Below are positions 1-8,058 of a stretch of DNA of 64,000 nt, piece by piece. Numbering within the stretch: position 1 is the first letter of the stretch; every line of letters begins with the position of its first letter. The notes beneath the pieces are model-generated. The model was not told where the DNA came from, did no database searches, and saw nothing but the letters and a program-made list of their open reading frames with translations. A program made the translations under genes and the position numbers. Source of the DNA: Acidimicrobiales bacterium (GTDB lineage Bacteria; Actinomycetota; Acidimicrobiia; Acidimicrobiales; Poriferisodalaceae); the NCBI GenBank assembly GCA_030743005.1, contig JASLTG010000015.1, positions 1 through 64,000 on the forward strand, given 5' to 3'.

Positions 1-37
1 GCCGCCAGGATTCCACGTAATAATTCAAAGCTTTCAT
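1..37 (-). CDS. Possible 5' end of a gene running off the left window edge
   Basis: An ATG at 35-37 on the minus strand opens a frame that reads MKALNYYVESWR before leaving the window. A G-rich stretch (TGGGG) lies about six bases upstream and could act as ribosome binding site. Twelve residues are too few for a family call. The stretch vaguely resembles the start of DUF805-type membrane proteins, but this is a guess. The next gene on this strand (163-519) would lie upstream of it in the same direction. Confidence 0.25.
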   Translation of the reverse strand, partial: MKALNYYVESWR

Positions 38-162
38 CTCAAACCCCAATAATCAGTTAATTAGACCTTAGATCAGCGCCTCAGGCAAAGTTCGACCCCG
101 CGTAGCTGAGTAGATTCCGACTCAGGGACACGGGACCAAACCTTTATTGCTCTGTTTTGGGT

Positions 163-519
163 TTAAAGCGCCATCAGCATCGTGACCGTAATCGCGATGG
201 TCATAACCGCACCGATAACTCGAAACGCACCAAGAGGTGCCTTCGACCAGTCTCGCCCTGTTGCTGAGTCAGCAAGTTCAGATGGCATGTCTTTTCGTAA
301 TGCTTGAAATTGTGCCATTTGACTATCCGTGCTGAGAAGCAGCAGAAGATTGACACCGAGAATGGCGAAAACCATCATCGGTCGCTTGCCATCAAGATGG
401 TCCCCACCAAAAACAATTGTGGCTACCAAAGCGCTCGAACTTAGAGAATAGTTTCGCCAGCTCGATCGCAGATTTGCTGCATTGCTTTCAACCATTGCGT
501 TGAAGTCGGAAAAATTCAC
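163..519 (-). CDS. Small integral membrane protein, family unknown
   Basis: This 118-residue protein starts at GTG (517-519), which has a good AAGGAG ribosome binding site four to five bases upstream. That argues strongly for a real gene. It begins with a polar, Asn/Ser-rich segment, then has a hydrophobic stretch around residues 27-38, a clear transmembrane segment around 48-63 (VFAILGVNLLLLL), a polar loop containing a Gln/Lys/Asp cluster, and a last transmembrane segment at the C-terminus (residues 98-118). It is therefore probably a three-helix inner-membrane protein. I do not recognise the family. It is divergent from the crotonase gene at 736, with a 216-bp spacer. The spacer holds the start signals of both genes but no motif I could name. 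Confidence 0.7.
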   Translation of the reverse strand: MNFSDFNAMVESNAANLRSSWRNYSLSSSALVATIVFGGDHLDGKRPMMVFAILGVNLLLLLSTDSQMAQFQALRKDMPSELADSATGRDWSKAPLGAFRVIGAVMTIAITVTMLMAL

Positions 520-735
520 AGGTCTCCTTATAAATGTGTTGAGGGAAAGCTAGACGACTCACATTCGCCATTCCGCCATGCCCTAGGGGCGGCAACCCAA
601 ATACCGGCGACAGCACTCTGAACATCGGACCTGCCCTAGGCTCTTGCAGTAATTGTCAGCGAGATTTCGCAGGGAATCTGGTGTCGTCTATGCAACAAGG
701 CATCATCGTTATAGACCAGACGTAAAGGGTGGAGT

Positions 736-1551
736 ATGACAGTTCGTATTGAGAAGTCAGGTCCGGTCTGGACTGTTATTCATTCTCGCGCTGAAGCCCG
801 CAACGCAATGGACAGTGCCAGCGCTGAGGCGCTTTACAACGCTTTTCTTGAATTCGAAAATGATGATGGCGCCAGCGTTGCAGTTTTTTGGGGCGAAGGC
901 GGTTCATTTTGTGCGGGTTGGGATCTCAAACAAGCCGCTTCCTTAGAGGAGCCAAACCCTCTGTCTGATTTAGCGATTCCCCTTGATGGCGGCGATCACG
1001 GAAACGGGAGTGACATTCCGATGGGTGCGATGGGACCAAGCCGGCTTGAGCTAAACAAACCGGTGATCGCAGCGGTTGCTGGCCCCGCAGTCGCTGGCGG
1101 AATGGAATTAGCTCTGTGGTGTGATTTTCGAGTGATGGAGGAGTCCGCCTACCTCGGTGTGTATTGCCGACGTTGGGGAATTCCACTTATCGATGGAGGA
1201 ACAGTGCGGCTCCCCCGTCTCGTCGGCGAAGGAAGAGCTTTGGAGTTGATATTGACTGGACGTCAAGTGATGGCTGACGAGTGTGAGCGTCTCGGTTTAT
1301 GCGAATACGTGGTACCCGAAGGACAATCTCGGGGAAAGGCTGAAGAGTTAGCTCAACAAATCGCAGCTTTCCCACAGTTATGTGCCCGAGCCGATCGACG
1401 CTCGGTGCGCAACCAACACGGCTTACCGATTAGAGACGCACTCGCCCAAGAGTGGCACAACAGCCGTTCCGTCCTCGAGGCTGAAGGAATCACGGGCGCG
1501 AGTCGTTTCTCTTCAGGTGAGGGACGTCACGGAAAATTCGACGGATCGTGA
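736..1551 (+). CDS. Crotonase-fold (enoyl-CoA hydratase/isomerase family) protein
   Basis: This 271-residue protein has the crotonase fold, normally used to hydrate, isomerise or cleave acyl-CoA thioesters. The two oxyanion-hole segments are visible: GGSFCAGWDLKQ (residues 55-66) and AGPAVAGGMELAL (115-127). The segment that usually carries the two catalytic glutamates reads GVYCRRWGIPLIDGGTVRLP (141-160). It has Cys and Asp-Gly-Gly where hydratases have Glu, so classical hydratase activity is doubtful. This WGIPLIDGGT signature marks a known but poorly characterised branch. ATG 736 is supported by an AAAGGG about six bases upstream. The genes at 1595, 1989 and 2741 follow on the same strand and may form an operon with it. 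The substrate cannot be read from the sequence. Confidence 0.88.
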   Translation: MTVRIEKSGPVWTVIHSRAEARNAMDSASAEALYNAFLEFENDDGASVAVFWGEGGSFCAGWDLKQAASLEEPNPLSDLAIPLDGGDHGNGSDIPMGAMGPSRLELNKPVIAAVAGPAVAGGMELALWCDFRVMEESAYLGVYCRRWGIPLIDGGTVRLPRLVGEGRALELILTGRQVMADECERLGLCEYVVPEGQSRGKAEELAQQIAAFPQLCARADRRSVRNQHGLPIRDALAQEWHNSRSVLEAEGITGASRFSSGEGRHGKFDGS

Positions 1552-1594
1552 GCAACCGCTCTACCGGCAATCACCGTCAACAAGTGAGTTCTCT

Positions 1595-1972
1595 ATGACT
1601 GATGAACCGGGTCGCGTAGAACGAATCGACGCCATAACTTTTGCAACCGTTGAGATGGCGACGTCGGTCGCGTTCTACGAAGCATTGGGCTTCACTGTCC
1701 TGTTCGGAGACACTTCAGCTTCTTTCGTCACGTTGCAATCGGGAACTTGTTTTGTGAATCTCTGGCAAGTCGAAACAGAAGTGTTCCCCTCGGGTTGGTG
1801 GGGGCGGACGATTTTTCATGTCGATGATGTCGACGACATGTACCAACGGGCTATAACCGCCGGACTTTCACCCGGAGATGAACCTAAAGACGCGCCCTGG
1901 GGTGAACGATTCTTCCCTATCGAGGACCCTTCTGGGCATGATCTGAGTTTTGCGAAGAAGCTCACAAGTTAG
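1595..1972 (+). CDS. VOC-family (glyoxalase/bleomycin-resistance fold) protein
   Basis: A 125-residue single-domain vicinal-oxygen-chelate protein. The open frame extends upstream into the crotonase gene, but homology begins at ATG 1595 (MTDEPGRVERIDAITFAT), 43 bp after the crotonase stop, so that start was chosen. The two beta-alpha-beta-beta-beta modules are visible. The first begins at VERIDAITFATVEMATSVAFYEALGF (given here in outline) and the second at GRTIFHVDDVDDMYQRAITAG. The C-terminal FFPIEDPSGHDLSFAK is the typical closing strand with a metal-ligand-like region. Such proteins act as lyases, dioxygenases or binding proteins, and a precise reaction cannot be assigned. It lies between a crotonase and a methyltransferase-like gene in the same direction. 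Confidence 0.85.
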   Translation: MTDEPGRVERIDAITFATVEMATSVAFYEALGFTVLFGDTSASFVTLQSGTCFVNLWQVETEVFPSGWWGRTIFHVDDVDDMYQRAITAGLSPGDEPKDAPWGERFFPIEDPSGHDLSFAKKLTS

Positions 1973-1988
1973 AACACCGGAGCAACAC

Positions 1989-2648
1989 GTGGTTAACGAA
2001 GAATCAACCGACCCCGGTCCTTCCGAAGATCCACGCTACGCAGGGTTTCCACCTGGTTTCTTTGACAGGGTTGATCCATCAGCGGACCAAAACTTCTACT
2101 CAGAACCGAGAATTGTTACCCACATTGATAGCGATGCGATTGCCGCGGTCGGAGCGCTCTATCAGGAACTCAACCTCGAAGGGAGGATCTTGGACGTTAT
2201 GAGTTCTTGGGTAAGTCATTTCATTGATATCCCAGATGACTTGGTTGCGCTCGGGATGAATGCAACCGAGTTAGCAGAAAACAGGCAAGCAACTTCTTGG
2301 GTCCAACATGATTTGAACCTGGACCCCCAACTTCCTTTCGAAGATGGCAGCTTTGACAGCGTCGTCTGCTGTGTGTCCATCGATTACTTAGTTCGCCCTC
2401 TTGAGGTATTTGATGAAATCCATCGATGTTTGAAAAGCGACGGGGTTTTTGTGAACAGTTTTTCTAATCGGTGCTTCCCTACGAAAGCTATACGGGGCTG
2501 GGGACAGACCAACGATCACGGTCATGTTTCGATTGTTGGCGAGTACTACCGGCTCACCGGCCCTTGGAGAGATGTTCGCGCTGAGCTTCGAACTTCAGCT
2601 GCTGCTTCAGGGGATCCGTTGTTCGCAGTTTGGGGTTTCAAAGAATGA
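1989..2648 (+). CDS. SAM-dependent methyltransferase-like protein (class I fold)
   Basis: About 219 residues. The C-terminal two thirds follow the class I methyltransferase pattern. A degenerate motif I reads GRILDVMSSWVSHF, then comes DLNLDPQLPFEDGSFDSVVC with the typical post-II acidic and hydrophobic strand, then a helix ending in DEIHRCLKSDGVFVNSFSNR (motif III region). Motif I lacks the usual GxGxG, so cofactor binding and activity are uncertain. The chosen GTG start at 1989 is preceded by GGAG with six-base spacing and lies just after the VOC stop. An in-frame ATG at 1950 would overlap the VOC gene by 23 bp and has no visible binding site. Neighbours suggest a small catabolic operon, but no substrate can be deduced. 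Confidence 0.8.
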   Translation: MVNEESTDPGPSEDPRYAGFPPGFFDRVDPSADQNFYSEPRIVTHIDSDAIAAVGALYQELNLEGRILDVMSSWVSHFIDIPDDLVALGMNATELAENRQATSWVQHDLNLDPQLPFEDGSFDSVVCCVSIDYLVRPLEVFDEIHRCLKSDGVFVNSFSNRCFPTKAIRGWGQTNDHGHVSIVGEYYRLTGPWRDVRAELRTSAAASGDPLFAVWGFKE

Positions 2649-2740
2649 CAGCTACTGGTGAGGGAAACCAATAGATAACTTCTAGCTGATGTTGTCGAAC
2701 AGCGAATCATCGCGCGCAGCTATCGTTAGCCAACCAAGAA

Positions 2741-3160
2741 ATGGAGGCAGCTTTGACCGGAGAAGAAGCGAAAGAACTGGTGCGGCACATCATGGAGGAT
2801 GGCTTCAACAAGCAAGATTTGTCCGTCGTTAAGGCTTCGTTCACAGAGGACTATGTGCGTCATGGCTATGGCGGTCCATCCGCTAATTCTCTTGCCGAAC
2901 ATATCGAGTCGCTCAAGGCGTATCACTCCTCATTAACAAACGCCCGATTCGAAATTCAGCAAATGGTCAGTGATGGGTCGTCGGTCGCTGTGAGATACAT
3001 ACTGAGAGGCACCCATACAGGAACGTTCATGGGAGTGGCCGCTTCAGGTAATGAAGTTGAGCGACACGCGGTTGCGATCTTCACCATCGTCGGGGGGAAA
3101 GTCACCGAGGGTCACATAGTGAGCGATAGTGGCGGCCTTTTGGAGCAGCTCACTAAATAA
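2741..3160 (+). CDS. SnoaL-like / ester-cyclase family protein (NTF2 fold)
   Basis: This 139-residue protein has the NTF2/SnoaL layout. An N-terminal helix (ELVRHIMEDGFNKQDLSVV) is followed by TEDYVRHGYGG, then a helical segment and curved-sheet strands such as RFEIQQMVSDGSSVAVRYILRGTH (in outline), and finally HAVAIFTIVGGKVTEGHIVSD. The VGGKVTEGHIVSD closing strand is typical of ester-cyclase-like members that work on polyketide-like or other small ring substrates. It may equally be a non-enzymatic binding fold. ATG 2741 was kept. A TTG at 2753 is a real alternative, because GGAGG at 2743-2747 sits five bases before it, and using it would remove only four residues. The gene ends eight bases from the convergent LLM gene. 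Confidence 0.8.
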   Translation: MEAALTGEEAKELVRHIMEDGFNKQDLSVVKASFTEDYVRHGYGGPSANSLAEHIESLKAYHSSLTNARFEIQQMVSDGSSVAVRYILRGTHTGTFMGVAASGNEVERHAVAIFTIVGGKVTEGHIVSDSGGLLEQLTK

Positions 3161-3168
3161 CCGACGAT

Positions 3169-4188
3169 TTATCCGAGCAGTAACTCTTCAATTTGTTCAG
3201 CTTGTTGTTCTGATTCTTGAGGATCAATCGCCCACATAGGAGGTTTCACACACACCGAGCTGGCATGTTGTGCAATGTTCTGAATTTCTTCACCCACCTC
3301 ATCTGGGGTTCCGCAAACCGCAAATGTTCTGGCTGCTTCTATAGGAACCATGTCAAGACAGTTTTCTAAAGGCAGTGATCTTCGTGCTTCGACCAAGGTG
3401 TCGAAAAGCGTCCCAAATCCATGAGCGTCGAAATAGGAGCGGTAGCTAGGTATTGATGCATAGAACGCGACATTCCCGCGAGCTCGCCGAGCAGCGACTG
3501 TCGGGTCTGGATCAATGGAAGCTGTCAACCAGAGTTGTATTTGTAACTCGTTCGGGTCTCGTCCTGCTCTAGCCGCGCCGCGGCGAAGTGCCGGCAGTGC
3601 TCGTTCCTCTAACCACCACCGGGACCATATTGAATGCCCTATAAAGCCATCTGCGCATTCGCCAGCTAGTTCACACAATTTTTCGCGTAGCGACGCAATC
3701 CAAATTGGGACAGACCTCACCTTGGGTCCAAAATTGGGGTGCAGGCCTTCGAATGACAGCTGGTAGTGCTCCCCGTGGTAGTCCGGGATTGATGAAGCAT
3801 TGTTTACCGCTGCATCAAAAACCATGCGAAGAATTTCGATTACTTCGCGAGTTCGGGCAATCGGAGGTCGAAAATCTTCGCCGAAATAATTTTCTGTCCA
3901 GGTTTGTGGAGCGGTACCCAACCCGAGGGTAAATCGCCCATTGCTTATTTGGTCAAGTTCAAGGGCGGCGCACGCTGTTTCGAATGGCGAACGAACAAAC
4001 GCCATCGCTATGCCGCTTTCTAGTTCTAGCGACGTGGTAGCCGCAGCTGCTACCGCCAAGCTGGCCCATGGCGGCCCATATACCTGGTTGCCAATTATTC
4101 CTGCGTAGCCGCGTTGTTCTATCTCTTTGCTTCGCGAAGCAATGGTGGCGGCATCACCTCGTCCAATTGGGGCCCAGCAATTCAACAC
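3169..4188 (-). CDS. LLM-class flavin/F420-dependent oxidoreductase
   Basis: A 339-residue TIM-barrel protein of the luciferase-like monooxygenase class, using F420 or FMN. The family landmarks are visible: an early barrel strand (REIEQRGYAGIIGNQ-like region), LELESGIAMAFVRSPFETA, then ISNGRFTLGLGTAPQTW, which is the signature strand after helix 3. FGPKVRSVPIWIASLREKLCELAGECADG follows, typical of the subgroup with an Ala-Ser-Leu cofactor loop. The start is GTG at 4188. The gene lies 43 bp downstream of the N-acyl-D-amino-acid deacylase gene on the same strand and is probably co-transcribed with it. Whether it oxidises or reduces, and what substrate it uses, cannot be read. Two more members of this class occur in the window (36019 and 49626). 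Confidence 0.88.
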   Translation of the reverse strand: MLNCWAPIGRGDAATIASRSKEIEQRGYAGIIGNQVYGPPWASLAVAAAATTSLELESGIAMAFVRSPFETACAALELDQISNGRFTLGLGTAPQTWTENYFGEDFRPPIARTREVIEILRMVFDAAVNNASSIPDYHGEHYQLSFEGLHPNFGPKVRSVPIWIASLREKLCELAGECADGFIGHSIWSRWWLEERALPALRRGAARAGRDPNELQIQLWLTASIDPDPTVAARRARGNVAFYASIPSYRSYFDAHGFGTLFDTLVEARRSLPLENCLDMVPIEAARTFAVCGTPDEVGEEIQNIAQHASSVCVKPPMWAIDPQESEQQAEQIEELLLG

Positions 4189-4231
4189 AAGTCGGTCTTG
4201 GATCTAATGAAGAGCTACCGTCCAATGGGAG

Positions 4232-5959
4232 TCATCGACGCCCACGAATTAAGCGGCCGGGGCGAGCTCCTGTGAATTCGTCGTCTTGTCTCACGATTTC
4301 ACCGGCAACAAGTGTTGCTTTGTATCCACTGGACTCCTGTAATAGGCGAGGCGCTCCGGTTGGAAGGTCATACGCCATTTCGGGAGCAGCGATTGACAGA
4401 TTGTCGTAGTCAATGACGTTTACATCAGCGCGTTTCCCGACTTCGAGGGTGCCTCGATCACCGAGCAAACCATAGATTTCAGCTGTGTCGTGGGTCATTA
4501 ACTTCACGGCGTCTTCGATTTTCATCTTGGGGCCATTGGTTCGGTCTCGAGTCCAATGACTCAGCATGAAAGTGGAGGTGGAGGCGTCACAAATTAGACG
4601 GCAGTGGGCGCCGCCATCGGAGAGACTCCAGAACGCTCCGTGATGGTTTAGGCGTTCGTATGTTGGATCAAGGGTGTGTTCCGCGAAGTCAGCGAGGGGA
4701 AAGAAAATTAGTCCTCGTCCGTCGTTGGCTAAGAGAACTTCGTACGCGTACTCATATGGGTCCCGGTTCTCTCTTTCAGCGCGAGCTGCAACAGAGTCTT
4801 CCGGTTTGGGTTCATAATCGGGGTTGCCCAGCAGCGGATACATCTTGTGAAAGCCATGCGCCACATCGTGGTTGAAGCGGCCGGTGTATCCAGTGGTCTC
4901 ACTGAGGATTTGTTGTTTTACTGACTCTTTGGAGAGTTCCTCCACAAGTTCGGAATGTGTACAAGTTGCGACCAGTTCCAAATATGTCGGGTGCATCTTG
5001 AACGGATGGAGTGATGTTTCAAGACCAAACAACAGCCCTGCTGGTCGTCCAGCCACCTGCGCTATCACTTTGCCATCGCCTTCGACTGGGGCTGATGAGA
5101 GTTCGAGAAGGTCACGCCATTGTTGTGGGTGGTTGTCTGATTGGTTGAGCGCGTAGGTGACGGTTAGCCCATGGTCGCTGGCTAGTTCACGCATCCAATC
5201 GATATCGGAACCGAAGTTACCTTCGAGTCCACCGAGTCCAATGTCTGAGGCAACTTCTATAACCCCTCCCCCCGCTTCGGCGACGGCCTTTCCCATTGCT
5301 ATGAGTTCGTCGGCGCCTGCAAAGGTCCCGGGGACGGGCTCACCGTCGAGAGCTCGGTGCAGCATGGTGCGAGAGGAAGTAAACCCAAGTGCCCCAGCTT
5401 CTATCCCCTCTTGGACAATTTTTGCCATCTCTACTAAATCGTCTGGCGTTGGGTCTTCGTTTCGTGCACCTCTCTCCCCCATGACATACGCCCGCACGGA
5501 GCCGTGTGGCACTTGCGTCGCTATGTCCATGACTCTCGGCATTTCTTCGAGGGCATCTAAATATTCTGGAAAGGTCTCCCAGTTCCAGTCGATGCCTTCG
5601 GCCAGGGCTGCACCGGGAATGTCTTCGACCCCTTCCATAAGTTGGATTAACCAATCATGGCTATCTGGTCGGGCAGGTGCGAAGCCGACACCACAGTTCC
5701 CGAACACGGTTGTGGTTACTCCGTGGAAAGACGAGGGGCTCATGTCGGGGTCCCACGTGGCTTGCCCGTCATAGTGGGTGTGGACATCAACGAATCCTGG
5801 TGTCACTAGATGACCGGAGGCATCTATTTCTGTTTGACCTTGACCAATGTCTGTTCCCACAGCAGAAATGAGACCATTATCGATAGCGATGTCGACTTGT
5901 CGGGTCTTGTCTCCCGTGCCGTCTACAACTTTGCCAGACCTAATTACGATGTCGTGCAT
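4232..5959 (-). CDS. N-acyl-D-amino-acid deacylase family amidohydrolase
   Basis: 575 residues of the amidohydrolase superfamily, D-aminoacylase/amidohydrolase-3 branch, which hydrolyses N-acyl-D-amino acids or related amides. The protein opens with the small beta-sandwich (IVIRSGKVVDGTGDKT). It then shows the HxH metal motif in PGFVDVHTHYDGQATWDPD and the bridging-cysteine segment VFGNCGVGFAP that is characteristic of this branch. The C-terminus closes with DRGTLEVGKRADVNVIDYD and the family-typical GARPGRLIRG. Length fits the long members of the family. It is followed by the LLM gene 43 bp downstream. It is divergent from the PhyH gene at 6050, with about 90 bp between them. D-amino-acid-derived substrates are likely but unproven. 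Confidence 0.87.
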   Translation of the reverse strand: MHDIVIRSGKVVDGTGDKTRQVDIAIDNGLISAVGTDIGQGQTEIDASGHLVTPGFVDVHTHYDGQATWDPDMSPSSFHGVTTTVFGNCGVGFAPARPDSHDWLIQLMEGVEDIPGAALAEGIDWNWETFPEYLDALEEMPRVMDIATQVPHGSVRAYVMGERGARNEDPTPDDLVEMAKIVQEGIEAGALGFTSSRTMLHRALDGEPVPGTFAGADELIAMGKAVAEAGGGVIEVASDIGLGGLEGNFGSDIDWMRELASDHGLTVTYALNQSDNHPQQWRDLLELSSAPVEGDGKVIAQVAGRPAGLLFGLETSLHPFKMHPTYLELVATCTHSELVEELSKESVKQQILSETTGYTGRFNHDVAHGFHKMYPLLGNPDYEPKPEDSVAARAERENRDPYEYAYEVLLANDGRGLIFFPLADFAEHTLDPTYERLNHHGAFWSLSDGGAHCRLICDASTSTFMLSHWTRDRTNGPKMKIEDAVKLMTHDTAEIYGLLGDRGTLEVGKRADVNVIDYDNLSIAAPEMAYDLPTGAPRLLQESSGYKATLVAGEIVRQDDEFTGARPGRLIRGRR

Positions 5960-6049
5960 TGAGTTCCCCTCTCACTCATTTTCAATTCTATTCAATACAG
6001 ACGAGTAGTTCTCGGCGATGGGCTGGGGTGGGAGATCTAGAGTGATTGA

Positions 6050-6892
6050 GTGGCTGTCCTGGATGCTTCTCTGATCGAAACCTTTCACCGGGATGGGTTC
6101 GTGGTAGTTGAAGATTTCTTTGACTTCGACGAACTGGACCTTTTCGGATCAATTGTTGATCGTGCAGTCAAGAATCGAGTCGGCTCGGATTCAAGATCGG
6201 TGGACGAAAAGTCTTTATATGAACAGAGCTTTCAACAATGCATGAATCTTTGGGAAGACAACGCTGACCTCAAGGAGTTCACTTTTGATCAGAAGCTTGG
6301 AGAGACAGCCGGTCTGTTATTAGGGGCCGAAGCGCTACGCATTTGGCATGACCAGGCCCTTTATAAGGAACCCGGGGGCCGCGAAACCGACCCTCACCAG
6401 GATTGGCCCCTCTGGCCAATGGGGCCAGCTCGACAGGTAACGGCGTGGATTCCTTTCGATGGGTCGACATTGGAGGCCGGGGCAATGGGTTATTCGCCTG
6501 GTTCTCACCGTCTGGGATTGGCGAAGTTCTCTGATATCACTCGAGAGTTACGTGAAGAGCCATATCCGTATTTCGATCATTCGGAGATGGCAGAAATTTT
6601 TTGGGTGGAAGCACCTCGTGGATCTGTGGTGTTTCACCATTCTTTGACTGTTCATCAGGCACGCGCCAACGTGACAACCGATACTCGGCGGGTTTATTGC
6701 ATCATCTATTTCGAGGACGGCTGCACACGTTCGCTGCCGCACTGGCACCAAAGTCTAGATAGGCAAGGAATCGAAGAGGGCCAACAAATCCAAGGGCCCG
6801 TAACCCCTGTCGCTTGGCCCCGAGCGCACAATGACGTGCCTGACCCGCCTTCGGCGATGGGTGGGCCTCCTCAAACAGGGTTCCGTTACTGA
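6050..6892 (+). CDS. Phytanoyl-CoA dioxygenase (PhyH) family Fe(II)/2-oxoglutarate oxygenase
   Basis: A 280-residue double-stranded beta-helix oxygenase of the PhyH family. Fe(II) ligands are visible as HxD in TDPHQDWPLWP and the distal His in SVVFHHSLTVHQARANV. The Arg that follows (TDTRRVYCIIYF) fits 2-oxoglutarate binding. The N-terminus FHRDGFVVVEDFFDFDELD is the standard family opening. The start is GTG at 6050, with a G-rich GGGAG further upstream than ideal. The gene ends three bases from the convergent epoxide-hydrolase-like gene. PhyH proteins hydroxylate many small molecules, and nothing here fixes the substrate. A tandem pair of relatives lies at 47420-49008. Confidence 0.88.
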   Translation: MAVLDASLIETFHRDGFVVVEDFFDFDELDLFGSIVDRAVKNRVGSDSRSVDEKSLYEQSFQQCMNLWEDNADLKEFTFDQKLGETAGLLLGAEALRIWHDQALYKEPGGRETDPHQDWPLWPMGPARQVTAWIPFDGSTLEAGAMGYSPGSHRLGLAKFSDITRELREEPYPYFDHSEMAEIFWVEAPRGSVVFHHSLTVHQARANVTTDTRRVYCIIYFEDGCTRSLPHWHQSLDRQGIEEGQQIQGPVTPVAWPRAHNDVPDPPSAMGGPPQTGFRY

Positions 6893-6895
6893 CTT

Positions 6896-7270
6896 TCAGC
6901 TCATCGCGCGTACGTAAGTACCGATGTCGAAATAGTCACGCCAGTAGAAAATTTTGCCGTCTTGCATCTCAAACACACCGGTGCACGGTAAATCCACAGC
7001 TTTATCTCCTGCTTGGGTCCGATCGAGCCGTTCAGCTATGACTACGTCACCAGTTGAGGCGATGTTCAAAAGGTCCCATTGCGTTGCGGTCCATGGAGCG
7101 GTGAATTCGCTGATCATTTCCCTGACGTTAGACCGGCCCGAAACAGGTCCCGTCGGCATATTGTGATACGTACCATCTTCTGTGAAATAGGAAGCGAGCT
7201 CGTCTGCGTCAAGGCGAGACCATGCTCCTACAAACTCTCGAATAATTTCTTCATTTGATTGATCGCTCAT
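6896..7270 (-). CDS. Limonene-1,2-epoxide hydrolase family protein
   Basis: This 124-residue protein has the NTF2-like fold of limonene-1,2-epoxide hydrolase, which opens epoxides with water in a single step. The known catalytic set of that enzyme is Tyr53, Asn55, Arg99, Asp101 and Asp132. The counterparts are all visible: Y35 and N37 in TYHNMP, R81 and D83 in AERLDR, and D112 in WRDYFD. The surrounding GVFEMQDGKIFYWRDYFD matches the family closely. This makes an epoxide hydrolase more likely than a generic SnoaL protein. ATG 7270 has AAGGA about seven bases upstream. The natural substrate is unknown. Neighbours are a PhyH oxygenase (convergent) and an esterase (same strand, 87 bp upstream). 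Confidence 0.85.
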   Translation of the reverse strand: MSDQSNEEIIREFVGAWSRLDADELASYFTEDGTYHNMPTGPVSGRSNVREMISEFTAPWTATQWDLLNIASTGDVVIAERLDRTQAGDKAVDLPCTGVFEMQDGKIFYWRDYFDIGTYVRAMS

Positions 7271-7357
7271 GACTCATCCTTGGCTGGACCTCGGGTAGTA
7301 GACCCTGAGGTGGGACGCCACCGTACCTTCAATAGTTGATGACGTGCTTGGGTCTGG

Positions 7358-8002
7358 TCACTTCTGCGAAAATCCTTGTAGCCAACGAGATGCCCCCTCA
7401 ATGTGTTGGGGGTAGAGACAGTGCCCATAAGGGTGTGTTTGCCAGGTCACATCAGCGCCTCGCAGTTCTAAATGATCAAAGAACTCTTTAACTTCAACTG
7501 CTGGAGACAAACGGTCCTTAACCCCGTGTCCGGCATAAACATGAACATCTCGTGCGGAGTCAGCATCCCAGGCAAACAGTTCCTCCGGGTAGATCCGGCA
7601 TCCAAAAACAATGAGTGAGTGAACTTGATAGTTCTTTGCTTGGGAAAATGTCGCGACCGACGCCAAACCTGCGCCTTGTGAAAAGCCGGCGATCACGACC
7701 TCATCACAGTTCGCGATGGTTTGAGCCATTTCTATTGTGGCTGCGATGGATACTTGTGCGGAGGCGAAATCTTGGGGATTGGGACTCATTCTGGATTCTG
7801 AGCGATAAAACGCATACTTGTTAGCTGCCACCTCTATGGGTCCATGCGGAGCACAAATCTGATACTGCCGTTCGGGGTCAAGCATCGCTCCGAGTTGGAG
7901 CGCTGCGGCCGGGTGTTCTGCAAAGCCGTGAAGAACAACCATCAGGCCGCTGCCGCGCTGATGACCATCATGCCAAAGTAACTGAAGCTCTTCTGAGGAC
8001 AT
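7358..8002 (-). CDS. Alpha/beta hydrolase, phospholipase/carboxylesterase type
   Basis: 214 residues of the phospholipase/carboxylesterase branch (serine esterases of about 220 residues). The oxyanion segment LMVVLHGFAEHPAAA is followed by the nucleophile elbow GFSQGAG. The acid and base are expected in YAGHGVKDRLSP and HPYGHCLYP. The fold is complete and there is no signal peptide, so it probably acts in the cytoplasm on small esters. ATG 8002 has GGAG seven bases upstream. The thioesterase gene at 8059-8472 lies upstream on the same strand with an 86-bp gap, so they may be co-transcribed. Confidence 0.85.
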   Translation of the reverse strand: MSSEELQLLWHDGHQRGSGLMVVLHGFAEHPAAALQLGAMLDPERQYQICAPHGPIEVAANKYAFYRSESRMSPNPQDFASAQVSIAATIEMAQTIANCDEVVIAGFSQGAGLASVATFSQAKNYQVHSLIVFGCRIYPEELFAWDADSARDVHVYAGHGVKDRLSPAVEVKEFFDHLELRGADVTWQTHPYGHCLYPQHIEGASRWLQGFSQK

Positions 8003-8058
8003 CTAGTTCTCCAGTTCCACAAGTCGACAATAACAATGGCGAATTAGCAAAGTGGAAC

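Noticed and set aside
1382-1594. Upstream extension of the VOC gene into the crotonase gene
   Set aside because: The extension overlaps the crotonase reading frame, has no family similarity and no binding site; homology begins at ATG 1595.
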